Source: Parasponia andersonii
Lineage: Eukaryota > Streptophyta > Magnoliopsida > Rosales > Cannabaceae
Assembly (NCBI GenBank): GCA_002914805.1
Contig: JXTB01000046.1
Location: 292,149 to 356,148 of the forward strand
Reading direction: 5' to 3'
Length of the DNA stretch: 64,000 nucleotides
Of this stretch, positions 46,503 to 58,233 are shown in pieces; position 1 is the first letter of the stretch; each line of letters begins with the position of its first letter. Both the position numbers and the translations under genes were made by a program. A model generated the notes under the pieces. It saw nothing but the letters and a program-made list of their open reading frames with translations, did not search any database and was not told the origin of the DNA.

Positions 46503-49500
46503 TGCAGGCCTCAGATCCACCTGGGATATTGCTTGTAATATTTCATTGTTTAAAAAGGAATTTTAGAAAGTGTTTGACAAATACTCGTACATCACTTAGG
46601 ATTTGGCTTAATATGTGTCTTTACTCTGATTCGCCCTAAATCTTCCGCTCATCTCGCTAGAATGAAAGTCTAGTATCCTTGAGATGGTTATAACCTAGAA
46701 ATTCTGGTCTTAGAGGTATTGGGATTGACAAGAGATTAATGAATTCTACTTTTATCTAACTTCTTTGATTCAAATAGACATTTATTCTTGTACTCTTATA
46801 TCTATTATAGTGATAAGCTATATGAATCTCGTAAATTTTCAGATAACAATTCGGTGTCTTATATCTTGATTGTCATGGATTGACTTCATTTGTATGTATG
46901 CGATGGTGATATTAATCTCTTAATTTTGGTATACTTTTAAATTACTCGATTCGAGTAATTGGTAGTTGGTACTTATATTAAAATGTTTAAATTATTGACA
47001 CCTTTGCATGGTATATGCCTCATTGATTATAAAAAATATTAGTATGATATATATTGAGTTTGCTTAAATGTAGTATTGTACTAAATTCATCAAGATTGGT
47101 TTGACATTAATTGTGCATCGGTAGAGTAAATGATTTATTTTCATTTGAGATTCTTTGGTGATTTATTTTTGTCTAAATTAATGAATTATGATTACATTTC
47201 CTTGTAAGTTATTTACTTATGATAAATTATTTTGCCTACTTGATAGTTGCATGCCTAGTTTACTTGTCTTTCTGAGATAAAGCTTTTGGAATTGGAAAAT
47301 TTAGTTGATAACTTGAGAAACAAGTTTGATTTCTTAGAAAACTTTTGGTATGAATTAATGCAGTATAAGTATAAATTTTTGGAAAAATTATGTGTGTTTG
47401 AGATATTATATATATAATATATTGATTGCATGAATTTTTCCAAGTAAAACTTGGTAGTGAGATCCGGTTAAAATCTTCTATGAAAAAAAAATATAATAGA
47501 ATTTAAATCCTAGTTTGGAAGTTTCGTTAAACCCTATTACTATGGTTTAATGTGCCTTGTTAATTAGACATATGTATACTTTTAAGTTTGTAATTATATG
47601 AGTGACTTATTTTATTAATGTATAAATAATGTTAGTGAGCATTGGATTGTTAAATCCTTGAGTAATGAATAATTTTCACTGGTTAAGTCAAGTTAGGTTG
47701 ACCTTACATTGATGGTCTCGATTAGATAATTAAGTATTTGTGTAGTTGATTTAATTTGGTATCCTAAATATTGAGAACTCCTAATATTAGAGACTTAGGA
47801 TGACATCTCGTTTGAATCTTGAAAGAAATTAGGTGGTACATAGTAATGCATAATATTTTCATTAGAACTTTATAAAAAAATTTATGAAAATTATAGCTAT
47901 GAATTAATATACTTGATTTGGTGTTTGATAGAAATTTGAGTCATGCAAATTAATGCGTGGTATTTCTTTTGAAAATATAAACCAAGTTTCTAAAATTCTT
48001 ATATAAAAAGAATATATATATATATATATATATGTATATATTGCTCATTTGCTTAAGTCAAAAAGTTTAACTGTACTATTGTTAGACTATGATACACTGT
48101 ACTATTTTTCCGAAATGTTTTATAAAATCTCTATTATAAAAATTTCTTTCAAAAATATTTTTAATAAAATTATTAGAGTATGATGACTTTAAATTTATAA
48201 AACACAAAGATAGCTTTGTTAAAATGCCTTATCTAGAATTGTTCATAAATAAAGAATTGTAGAAATGTGTTTGCATATAAGTACCAGTTAAAATATGTGC
48301 TTTTAAGTTTCTTAAAAAGAAAGATTTGAAAACCTTTGGAAAAGTTTTGAAATTTTAAGAAAAACTTCAATCACGCTTAACTTAGTTGTTTAAAGGAATC
48401 GTTGGATACTCTGTTATAATTTGTTGAGAGTTGAAACTCTTAATTGAGTAATTAGAAATAAGTTCATTACTTGAATTAACTTAGACCCAAGCATCACTAT
48501 GGTAACATAATTGATAATATTTGAGATCGATTTAGTTGTGGGTCTATATAGAGAGTTACTAAACTCTTACTATTATATTTTCAAAAAGAATACTTGGAGT
48601 TCAAATTTGGTTTACCGATAGCTAAGGTGAGACTATATTGTGAACTAGTATAGTACTCTTGTATGCCCTTTATTTTGTGCTATATATTTTCAAAAGTATT
48701 TTTAAAAATTATTTTTGAATTTAAAATGAAATAAAGTGTGACAGGAAACAGGCATTGCCGTGGAGACAGCCTATTCTATTGAAACTTTATTCTTGGGTAT
48801 TGTTATATTATTACTAGTTTTACTTATATATTGGATATCAAGTCATTTCTATATGAATTGCCATTGTACCAAAGACTTAGAAAGTCTTTGGAGGTGATGG
48901 ATGATTTAGGATTATTATTATAATCCTACATTGGATAGAGAAACTTATAAAGTCTCTTGATATAAATATAGTATGAATAATTACCATATAGTATTACCTT
49001 GGTTAAAAGACTTTGGAAGCCTTTGGGTTATACTTATTATATAGATGCTTGTATTTTATATGCTTGGATTATTCCTTGTGCTATATATTATCTTTTGTTG
49101 AAAACATTTATTCTTAATGATTCCAGTCTTGGTCTTGACTAGAAATATTTTATATACTTGGTTATTTCTCACGTGTTATGAAGAATGGTAAATAACTCAT
49201 ATTATTATAGTCTAGTGGTGATTTCTAACCTTTGAGTTTGTCTATGTTGTATAGTATAACACAAGTGTATTGATTTACATTTAGGATACTATTAGAGTCT
49301 TTAAATGCAGTGATTATTTTGGACTAAATTCTAGATACAGACAAATCTGATTGTCCTGGTGTGATGGTGATCTAGTATTGATCAGGGGTACAGTATCGCT
49401 TATATTTGATATTTGGTTTGCTACTCTATTTTGGTGCCTAAATACTTAGGTTATTAGAGTCTTGTATTATCAACTCTTAGTTTTGATTATCATTACTATT

Positions 49501-49825
49501 CCTATTTTGTGTATTAACCTAAGGACATCATTTGTATATGTTAATATCTTTGTATCTATTGATTGGTCATCTTAATAACTTTGTGTACCTATTTAACTCA
49601 TGCTTTGTTTGGCAACAATACGTCGACAAGATTCTAACAATAAGTGGAGGACATATATTTCACACTCCTTATATAAACTGTGTTTGATTTGATCCTCCTA
49701 TCTCATCTTTGATTGTTCACTATCTTTTTCACCGTTGTTCCTTAATGTTGCTGTCGTCTTAATATTCCTGTAATATCCCTTGTGATATATTCGAATTTCA
49801 TGATGAAATTCCTTTGAGGAGAGGA
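46503..49825 (+). other. Non-coding internal region of the LARD-like element
   Basis: 3.3 kb of AT-rich DNA with TA runs (for example 48010-48035). I looked for RT (YIDD-like), zinc knuckle and integrase blocks in all frames of the visible text and found none. It ends in the purine tract at 49814-49825. Confidence 0.65.
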
Positions 49826-52374
49826 TATAAACTTGGTATCTAATAGGGATAGAATGGATATTACATAACTAATAGCAAACTTGTAATAAAATATTTTTGG
49901 ATTTTAGAATTCAAAATATATGGAATTTAATAATAGGTGCTATAATAACGAATAATTACATAAAAACCCTCAGATTTCTTCATCTTCTTCACATGGGGGG
50001 GCTTGAGAAAGAGAAAGAATGAGAGAAAGAAGTTATGCTAACGAGCCACCATATCCTCAGCTATCAGGCATGCCAGCCTATGCCCACTGCCACTCACCAA
50101 AAAAAACACGCTAGCCTTCTCCATTGTGAACCGCCACTGGTCGCCGAAAAATGGAATCTTTGAAGATTCTGACCGCCGCATGGTCTTTCGCTCGTCGGAC
50201 CTCCGTTTGACTCATCTCTGGCACCGTTGGATTAGTCTCGTCATCACCATCATTTCTCGACCACTTTTTGCCATTAACTCACTACCGGTAAGATTTTCGC
50301 TGTTTGAGTTTTTTACCAAAGTTTGTAAAAAGTGATATTTTTATTAATATTTTGTTAGGTAATTATTTTACCTGAGGTAATTGTATGAGGTGAAAGAGGG
50401 TTTAAAAACATAAAAAATTACAGTTAATAAAAGTTATAATGATATCTGGAAGCATCTTAATTTTCGAATTGAAAAATAAGGTATTTTTCTAATTCAGAAC
50501 GAAGAGCAATATTTTTGCAAAACTACGTAGTGTTGGACTAAAGTTTTTTACTATTCAGTTTAGGCTTTAGACTAAGATTAGAAAATTGTTACTTTTTCGG
50601 AATATTATTGTGAAAATGATATTTTTTTACGGATAATCAGTGAAGTTGATTCTTTTTTAAATATTTTCAAAAGTGATATTTTTCTAAATAATTTTATGAT
50701 AATGATATTATTTGAAATATTTCAAAAAAGTGATATTTTTATAAATAAATAGCAAAGATGATATTTTTCTAAATACTTTTTAAAAAGGTGGACATTTTCA
50801 AATTTAATTCCAAAAAGAGACATTTTTGTATCTCTCGGATTTAAAGGCTCAAGATCTCGAAATTAAATTCTGATTTCAAATTTGAATTTAATAAGGTCGA
50901 GAAACAAATTTTAATATATAATATCGCTATGTTTAGAGATGACACAAATTCTGAGGCTAATGAATAGCATCGTTTTCTGTATCATTGAGTGGATCCTGCC
51001 CCGAGAACCACTTTTGACAAATTATATGTCTATCATAGCATGTTTTTGGTACTCAGAATTCAGTGGTGACCTCTGTTTCTCCATTTAAGACTCTAGTAGA
51101 ACAGTCACTTTTTAAAGTGGACTTACCAGAATCTCGAAACGACTGTTTTAATACCCAAATGAACAACGGAAGTTCCATTACTTGATTTTATATATGTTTT
51201 GATTTACAACTGTACTTTAAACATATATATAAAAAAAACGTGATTTCATGATAGTTTGATAAATTGTTGCAATTTATTGGATTATACTAGGATTGGACTA
51301 TGTGGACTGTTATACATATTTTTATATTGTAATTGTAAAGAAATATAGCGGTGTGTTACTTATGTTACAGTAAATCCCAGATAATGCCAAGTTAAAATTT
51401 AAAGCATGATTTGATTCTTAGATGCATGATTATTGTGAACGGTTATATATTGTACATAGCATAGGATTACATACCTGAGTTCCATTATTACATCATGGTA
51501 GTTCAGATCGCTGGCAAGTTACTACAGTACTAGGTGAAAATCCTAGGTCCCTGGACATGTTTTTAGCTGATACTCTATCAGGATGTTCGGTGCCTCTGCT
51601 ACAGAGGTATTATAGGGCCATGATGGGAGAATAAGAGCTCACTCATATACTTAGTTGATTTATGATATGTACAATTATTTGAATTTGGTATTGGTTTTTA
51701 ATATGAGATTATTTGGGATATTAATTATTTTATAAACTTTATTTATAAATGGATTTTGGAAAAGGTATTAACCATGTAAATTTAATAAAAATTAATTCTA
51801 TTTAAAAAAGTAATTGAATTAATACTGAGCATGTGAATGTTCCCCTTTACTTCTCCCACTTTGAGGTGTTTGTGTAATTGAGATAATAATCTTGGTTGTC
51901 AGACAAGCCGTGTAACTTGTACTTATAGTTCTACTCTTAATCCTTGGTGAGTGGTCATACTCCACTGACTTTCTATTTTTATTCAATTATTTAGCTAAGA
52001 TTAGTAAATCTACTAAGTAGATGTATGAAGATGGCTTTATAGTTAACTTGAGAACTTGAAACTACAAATAATTTTGTAAATTATTTTGGACTTTGGATTT
52101 AAGTTTTTAATTGAACTCATTTTACCAAAATCTATGAATTATTTATAAGTTTCCAAACTAATTAATTACAAGTTTCCTTAAATTTTAATGGGCAATTTTT
52201 CTTAAGTAATCAAAACTTCAAAGAATTTTAACAATGGTAGAATTTGTAATGATTTAAGGATCAAAACAAAATTATCTAACACTCAATTTCTCCTAAATTT
52301 TATAGAAATTAATATTTTATTATATTTTTACTTAAAATTACTAAAAGTCACAGCTTTAGATTTTTGTCGTAACA
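49826..52374 (+). repeat. 3' LTR of the LARD-like element
   Basis: Starts TATAAACTTGGTATCTAATA (TG changed to TA) right after the purine tract and ends GTCGTAACA. It is collinear with the 5' LTR. Confidence 0.78.
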
Positions 52375-52379
52375 AAAGC

Positions 52380-52574
52380 TTCCACGAATAGATGATGTTG
52401 ACTCTAGGCTATGGCACTGAAAGATAGCTGAGTGATTTGAAACACTAGCGATAGAGTCATCTTGCCATGAATAAAGGAATTGAGGAAAGCACACATAGAA
52501 TAACAATGAGGTCGACAAGTTGTGCAATCAGATTATCATCAAAGGAAGACAACAGATCACTAAAGAACAAGGAG
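52380..52574. other. Unassigned flank of the LARD-like element
   Basis: About 200 bp of less AT-rich DNA. With 53592-54060 it may once have been one continuous sequence interrupted by the element at 52575-53591. No gene was recognised. Confidence 0.35.
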
Positions 52575-53591
52575 TAGGGATGACAATTTTTTATACGATA
52601 CATAAATACGACCCCAAAATGATACCTAATAAATAGTTTGAGTGATATATTTAATTTTTATGACAGTTTTAGGTTGACATATATAATACGATTATAACAA
52701 ATGGTAGGTTTTGGGTCAATCTACTTAACCCAAACATGACTCGTATAACTGTTGGACAAATTAATATACTGTGTGCATTTTTCCCTGATTTTAGGACACT
52801 ACTTTTACCGTGTGTAATGAAATGGAAAAGTAAATATAAATAATTGGTATTAAATACTGTTTACAAGCCTTGTATTTTACATGTGGTATATTAGGAAAAT
52901 TTGAGAGAAAAAATGTGTAAAGGCTGGTGAGGCTTACACTATAAATAAGTTCCTCATCTCTTAGTATTTCTCATTTAATTGAGAGTGAAAATTGAGAGTT
53001 TTTATTTTTGAGAATTAGAGAAAATATAATTAATTTTCTCTTGAGTGTAATTAGGATCATAATTATAAGTGACTGTTTATAAACATTTGTAATATTTCTC
53101 CCTATAGTGAATATGTGCAGTAGCTTCACAGATGTAGCCAAATTGGTGAACCATATAAATTTTATTAGGTATCTTATATTCGCTTTATTTCAGCATTTAT
53201 TTCAACTTTATTATTATTACTTTCATTATTTTGTGTCTATTGGGAGGTTATTCCTTAATAGTTTTGTGTCAACACGACATGACACATATATGACTTACAT
53301 GTTTAAGAATATTTTAATATTTTAAATATAATTTTGATTAATTCTAAATATTTTTACATGTGTTTAGTTGAATAATTAATTGGTGTGTAAGCGTGTTAAA
53401 ACTCACTAATTGTGTCAAGCGGATCATAAATATATATATGACATATTTATTATACGGGTTATATGTATTGTGTCATATTACATGTTTATTAATCTTATTG
53501 TATTCGAATTTGAATTTTCGATATGTTTATTAACAGTATCATATTCGAGTTGAAGTATTATCACGTTAGATAATACAAATTATCAGTCCTA
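52575..53591. mobile_element. Possible non-autonomous hAT-like element, split by a solo LTR
   Basis: The left end TAGGGATGACAATTTTTTA and the inverted right end (TAGGACTGATAATTTG on the minus strand) match in 12 of the first 14 positions. The internal sequence is rich in GACACG/CGTGTTA-like words, like common plant repeats of this type. An 8-bp target duplication is not clear. No transposase is present. A short LTR lies inside (52750 to about 53260). Confidence 0.4.
52750..53260 (+). mobile_element. Short solo LTR, probably Copia type
   Basis: Starts TGTTGGACAAATTAATATAC, has a TATA box (CTATAAATAAG near 52939) and ends near GGGAGGTTATTCCTTAATA, the style of Copia LTR ends that precede a TTGGTATCAGAGC site. 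No clear target duplication was found, so the right end is uncertain by some 15 bp. Confidence 0.5.
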
Positions 53592-54716
53592 GGAAAGAAA
53601 ATGTCCCCAGCTGGAAAGAGAATGTCACTGGAAGCGCAAGAGGAAAGTAGGTTAAGATAGAGAGAATGTATGAGCTAAGGAAGCTTTTATTTCCACCTAT
53701 TACCCCTGTCATAGGAACTACATGGAGAGCATATGATATTTGACGCCTATTTTTAACAGAAGTGCTAAGCAAAAGGACTAATATATGTTGACTAACGACA
53801 AGATTTGGGAAGTCAAATGCTAAAGAAATTTAAAAAAAAAAAGGGAAAATGAGGACTTAAGTGATCCATCTGGAAAAGAATGAGATCGATCCGAGGTGAT
53901 ATTAACTATGCAGTTGTTATGAAAAGTTACTATGTAGTCAAAGTCAGACATCATTAATAAAACTTAAAAAGAAGTTAGAACTGCTGTACCCTTTCGCATT
54001 CGGCGGCCTGCGACTTGGTCTAAGGGTCTACGAGGCTTAAGTTTCCAATATCGGCATATGAACGTATTAAATGCCTTCAATTTCTAAACCCCACTACTAG
54101 TATGCTTTTCCATATATCGTCCCATGACGAAAGTAACATGTAATCTGTTCGTTATTTTTCTTTTCATCTTAGCTTTCAAAGTTTGGTTTTCTAATTGTCC
54201 AAACACATAAATTTCTTGACCCTCTAGCTTAGTTAATTTTACCGCACATTAATTCCATTTTCATACCAAAGAGAGTAAGAGATGCTTAATTTCCTTTAAA
54301 TTTCTCTCTTTTCTTTGAAATTATAGTCTGGACTTTGGAGTTGTGAAGTGTGAAATCATATATATAGTTGCAAGAAAGTAAGGTTTAAAGAAGATTACTT
54401 CAGGTTATGTCATGGGTCCCATACTTATAAGCACGTTAATTCTTTTCTTTTATTGGTTAATTAGTTCTATTNNNNNNNNNNNNNNNNNNNNNNNNNNNNN
54501 NNNNNNNNNNNNNNNNNNNNNNNNATATATATAATATACGTATGTGTATGTAAAAAAAAACTAAACTGGCTGAAAAATAATTTGACCAATGTAGCTTGTA
54601 GTGTATATACATATTAAATATCAACAATTACATATTTATCTTTTTGGATAATTTGATCACGGTATATGTGTAACATCATTTGTATTTATAACGTGATGAA
54701 GTGTCGTTCGGAAACT
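53592..54716. other. Spacer with an assembly gap
   Basis: No convincing gene. It includes a 53-base N run (54472-54524) followed by TA-rich sequence, so a microsatellite probably caused the gap. Confidence 0.55.
54472..54524. other. Assembly gap (53 N)
   Basis: Run of N; the sequence to its right starts ATATATATAATATACG, which suggests a TA repeat of unknown length. Confidence 0.98.
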
Positions 54717-57319
54717 TGTAAAATCCTAAATTTTTATAACGGTAATTACATAATTTTAATTCAAGGGCATTTTGATAATTCTATATTTTTGGATTAATTA
54801 AATAAAAATATGAAATTATTTTAAGATTAAATTATTAGTGTTGAATCTAGACAAAATAGAATCTAAGTGCATTTGGGATAAAAGTGAAAAAGAAAGTAAA
54901 AATCGGAACAAGAGTGTAATTAAAGAAGGACTAAAGTGAAAGAATATTTTTAAAATTTGTGGCCAAAGTAGAATTTCAGAAACTTTTTCAGTCAAACCAG
55001 ATTACGCCACATGTCCCACAATCTACAGTTTCAAAAATTACAAATAAATCCCCCATATACTTCTTCGTCTTCACCGAGGCCCTCCCAAGCACACCCTCGG
55101 TTACTATTCATTCGCAACTCCTTCGGCTACCGAGCAGCCTGATGTGCTAGCCTGCCCTGACCGGAAGATGTCGGCAAAGCAGCGCTTGGTGCCGCCGTCC
55201 CATTTCTCCACCTCTCGCCGGAGAAAAAGTGATCCGAAATCATCGCCCTCGGAACGGAAAATCGTCCACTGTTTCCTCCTTCGACGTCCGATCAACTCGC
55301 TGTCGCTGCCGTTGAACTTGTCTCGAGTCCAACTTTCATTTCTGACCACTCTCGGCCTCTAACTCGACACCGGTGAGAAGTTGACTACTGTAGCAATTTT
55401 ATAATATTAAATTTTTGTGGTATTTTCGTAATTATTTTGAAATTGAGTTATTTATCCCGAGAAAATTTTACTACGTGAAAGATGAGATTGAAACATGAAA
55501 TCTCATGATTTTGAAGTGTTGAAATGGTAACCGGAAGATCATTAATTATCCAAAATGAAAATTTGGCATTTTTCTAATAATTTTTCAAGTGTGGTATTTT
55601 TATAATTTTAGGATTTTTGAGCCTATTTAATGCTCAGGACCTCGAAACTGAGTTCTGACTTCGAATTTTGATCTAGTAAGGTCGATACATGAATTTTAAT
55701 ATAAAATATCACTATTTTATGAAGTGGCACGAAAATCGAGAAAATAGCTCGTGAATAGCATCGTTTTGTGTGCCCCTGGCCGGTCTCGCACCGAAACCCG
55801 TTTTCAACAAATTTTATGTCTAACTAACATTTTTGGGTGTTCTGAATTCAATGGTGGCCTATGTTTCTCAATTTGAGGCTCTGTTTGAACTGTAAACTTT
55901 TCAAGTAAACTTAACGAGAATCGAGGACGACTGTCTGAACAATCAGGTGATCAATTGAGGATATTTCTAGCGTTATTAACTCAACATAACTACTATCTCG
56001 AGGTAGGGATTCAATTACTAGATTTTATACATGTTTTAATTTGAAAATTTTCATTATAACTATTTTTGTGAAAAATCGTGAATAAATGATATTCTGATAA
56101 ATTGCTGAAAATTATTGGATTGTGTTGAGATTGGATTGTATGAATTTTATACATATTTTTATATTATGACTATGCGGTAAAACAACGGTGTGCTGCCTAT
56201 GTATAGTAAATCCCAGAATAATGTCAAGTTGAATTTTAAAGCATTGTTTGGTTATGTATAACATAGTTATTATGAATATTTTGTTACATATTGTACATAC
56301 CATAGGATCACACATGAGATACATCTTAGGCATCGTATTGTTATAGTAAGCGGACTAGTATACCCGCCTTTGGTGAAAGCCTATAAACCCGCGCGGGGTT
56401 TTTCTGATTATTCCCATTCGGTAGGTATAGGCATTCAGTTGCCCCTCCGGTTCGGTAGGCTTAGACACATGGGTGTCCCTCCAGTTTTCTGGGATAAATA
56501 TCAGACAGAGAGTACTTAGTATACGTAGTGCGAGTTACTCTAGTTCGTGATATGAGGATGTGAGCTCATGAGATGAGTTGATTTATAATATGTACAATCT
56601 TGCGATTTTTGACTTTAGTTTTGAATATGTGATTATTCTGGATGCCACTTGTTTTATAAATTTGGTTTATAAATGGATTTTAGAAAAGACATTAACCATG
56701 CAGGTTTGATAAAATTACATTCACTAAAAAAGGTGATTGAGTTTATACTGAGCATTCTCTTGCTCACCCCCTACTTCTTCCCATTTCAGGTGTTGACCTA
56801 TTTTGTGGTAATTATTCTGGTAGCTTGGCAAGCATGTTTGGGATATGCTTGCAGTTCCAATCCTCTTCATTGGTTGGTTTGTACTCAGTATCAATTTCCC
56901 TTTTCTAAGTTAAATTTATTTAGCCAATAGTAATATATCTACTGAGTAGATATATGAGGATGATTTTTGTTATTAAATCGATTACTTAGAAAATAAAATG
57001 ATTTTATGTAAATTATTTGAACATTGGGCCTAGGGTTTTAATTTGAACTATTTTATTAAACTTCATGAATTAATAAAAGTTTTTAAATTAGTTAATTATG
57101 ATTTTCTCTCATCTTAAAATGAAAAATTTACTTGGAAATTTAAAACTAGTAGATAATATCATAATTTTTAAATTTGTCCAATCTTGTAATTTATTTACTT
57201 TTGAAGACTAAACTTAAATTTCAAGTACTTAAATTTTTCTGAAATTTTAGAAACTACTATTCATCACTATTTTTACTTAAAATTACTAAAAATCACGCGT
57301 TAGATTTTTGATCATGACA
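54717..57319 (+). mobile_element. Solo LTR, mosaic of two related LTR types, 2.6 kb
   Basis: Starts TGTAAAATCCTAAATTTTTA and ends TTTGATCATGACA. The left ~1.3 kb follows the LTRs at 9349 and 37390. From about 56040 it follows the LARD-type LTR at 45280 (GTAAATCCCAGAATAAT block). The GC-rich block at 56305-56560 again follows the 9349 type, and the end (ATTACTAAAAATCAC) follows the LARD type. The flanks AACT on both sides may be a shortened target duplication. Confidence 0.75.
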
Positions 57320-57756
57320 AACTAGCTTGTTTGTATATCCTTTTGGTTCACTAGCTTCTAGACTTAAGGGAATTATGTACGTAAAACTCTTTGCCCTCTC
57401 TTTATTAGCTAAAGTTGTTGGCTAGTTGCACCTAATTCATCGACGTTTAATTAGTTATACATCTAACAATAGACAGTCACGTGTTTGGAGGAAAAGGAAA
57501 GGAAATTAATGAAAGAGACAGAAAACGTAATGTAATAAAATCCTTTCCTATCGAGGACACAAAGTTTCTCAAAACAAGAGAAAATATACTCTTTAGTCTT
57601 CATTGTAGGTATATATTATTCCAACTTACTATCTAAACTTTATCCAACCAAAAAAAAAAAAAAGAAAATACAGAATTAACAACCAATATGACTTGACACC
57701 TATGCACAACAAATTTTCCTGAATAGTCGCGGCCATGGGCGCACACGAATTAGTAA

Positions 57757-57820
57757 CTAATGTACATTTGTCAACAATCAACATATATCTAATGTACATT
57801 TGTCAACAATCAACATATAT
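57757..57820. repeat. Perfect 32-bp tandem duplication
   Basis: Two identical copies side by side, 57757-57788 and 57789-57820 (CTAATGTACATTTGTCAACA...). They lie about 410-480 bp upstream of the gene 2 start. Confidence 0.92.
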
Positions 57821-57897
57821 CTTTATATTTTTATTTACTTTAGTTTTGCAATGGTATTATGACTAAGCTTATATAGAAAGGATTTTTACATAAGAGG

Positions 57898-57927
57898 TAA
57901 GTGAAGTCTCATAAAAGACCTCACTTA
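57898..57927. repeat. 12-bp inverted repeat upstream of gene 2
   Basis: TAAGTGAAGTCT and AGACCTCACTTA pair with one mismatch across a 6-base loop. Confidence 0.7.
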
Positions 57928-58233
57928 ATCAAACGGCTGCAAAGACCTTCCGAATTAAGCACAAAGAAGCTATTTAGATACTCAGTTTGAACACTGTGAA
58001 TATTCCTTGACCACGGTAGAGATAGGTATAGCTAGGAAGGTACATAGCAACTACGTTGTAAGCGTAAACCGCACTTTGGAAAATTTGAACATTTCTTGTG
58101 TGACGAAATTTCCACATAACATGATATCTTTCACACTGAAAAAAGAAGAGCATACCACATAATTTTAGCTAAGTACTATAATCGAGAAATAAATAGTACT
58201 ATAGTACGAGAGAATTAAATAATCTTGATTAAT

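Larger units (their letters stand above)
43928..52374 (+). mobile_element. LARD-like LTR retrotransposon derivative, 8.4 kb, no coding capacity
   Basis: Two related LTRs (43928-46486 and 49826-52374), each about 2.55 kb, enclose 3.34 kb. A primer-binding site TGGTATTAGAGC lies at 46491 and a purine tract TTGAGGAGAGGA just before the 3' LTR. Flanks AAAGT (43923-43927) and AAAGC (52375-52379) fit an aged target duplication. The internal region is AT-rich and has no gag or pol motif and no open frame over about 60 codons, as in large retrotransposon derivatives that depend on a partner element. LTR divergence of about 15-20% by eye makes it old; total decay of a former coding region is the alternative. 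Confidence 0.78.
57320..58233 (+). promoter_or_regulatory. Upstream region of LTP-like gene 2
   Basis: 0.9 kb between a solo LTR and the ATG of gene 2. It holds a perfect 32-bp tandem repeat (57757-57820), a 12-bp inverted repeat (57898-57927) and a TTGACC W-box core at 58007-58012. No clear TATA box like that of gene 1 was found. The motif TAAACCGCAC at about 58063 also occurs far upstream of gene 1 (about 83), perhaps a conserved promoter remnant. Confidence 0.4.

Noticed and set aside
55104..55362. Overlapping frames on both strands rich in Arg and Ser
   Set aside because: Inside the C-rich part of the solo LTR at 54717; equivalent frames in sister LTRs are not conserved.
57940..58090. 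Possible small RNA gene (structured look, ACCGCAC block)
   Set aside because: No tRNA, snoRNA or 5S boxes could be identified; treated as promoter region.
58225..58233. Upstream in-frame TTG as start of gene 2
   Set aside because: Plant nuclear genes start with ATG; the ATG at 58234 gives a normal signal peptide like that of gene 1.
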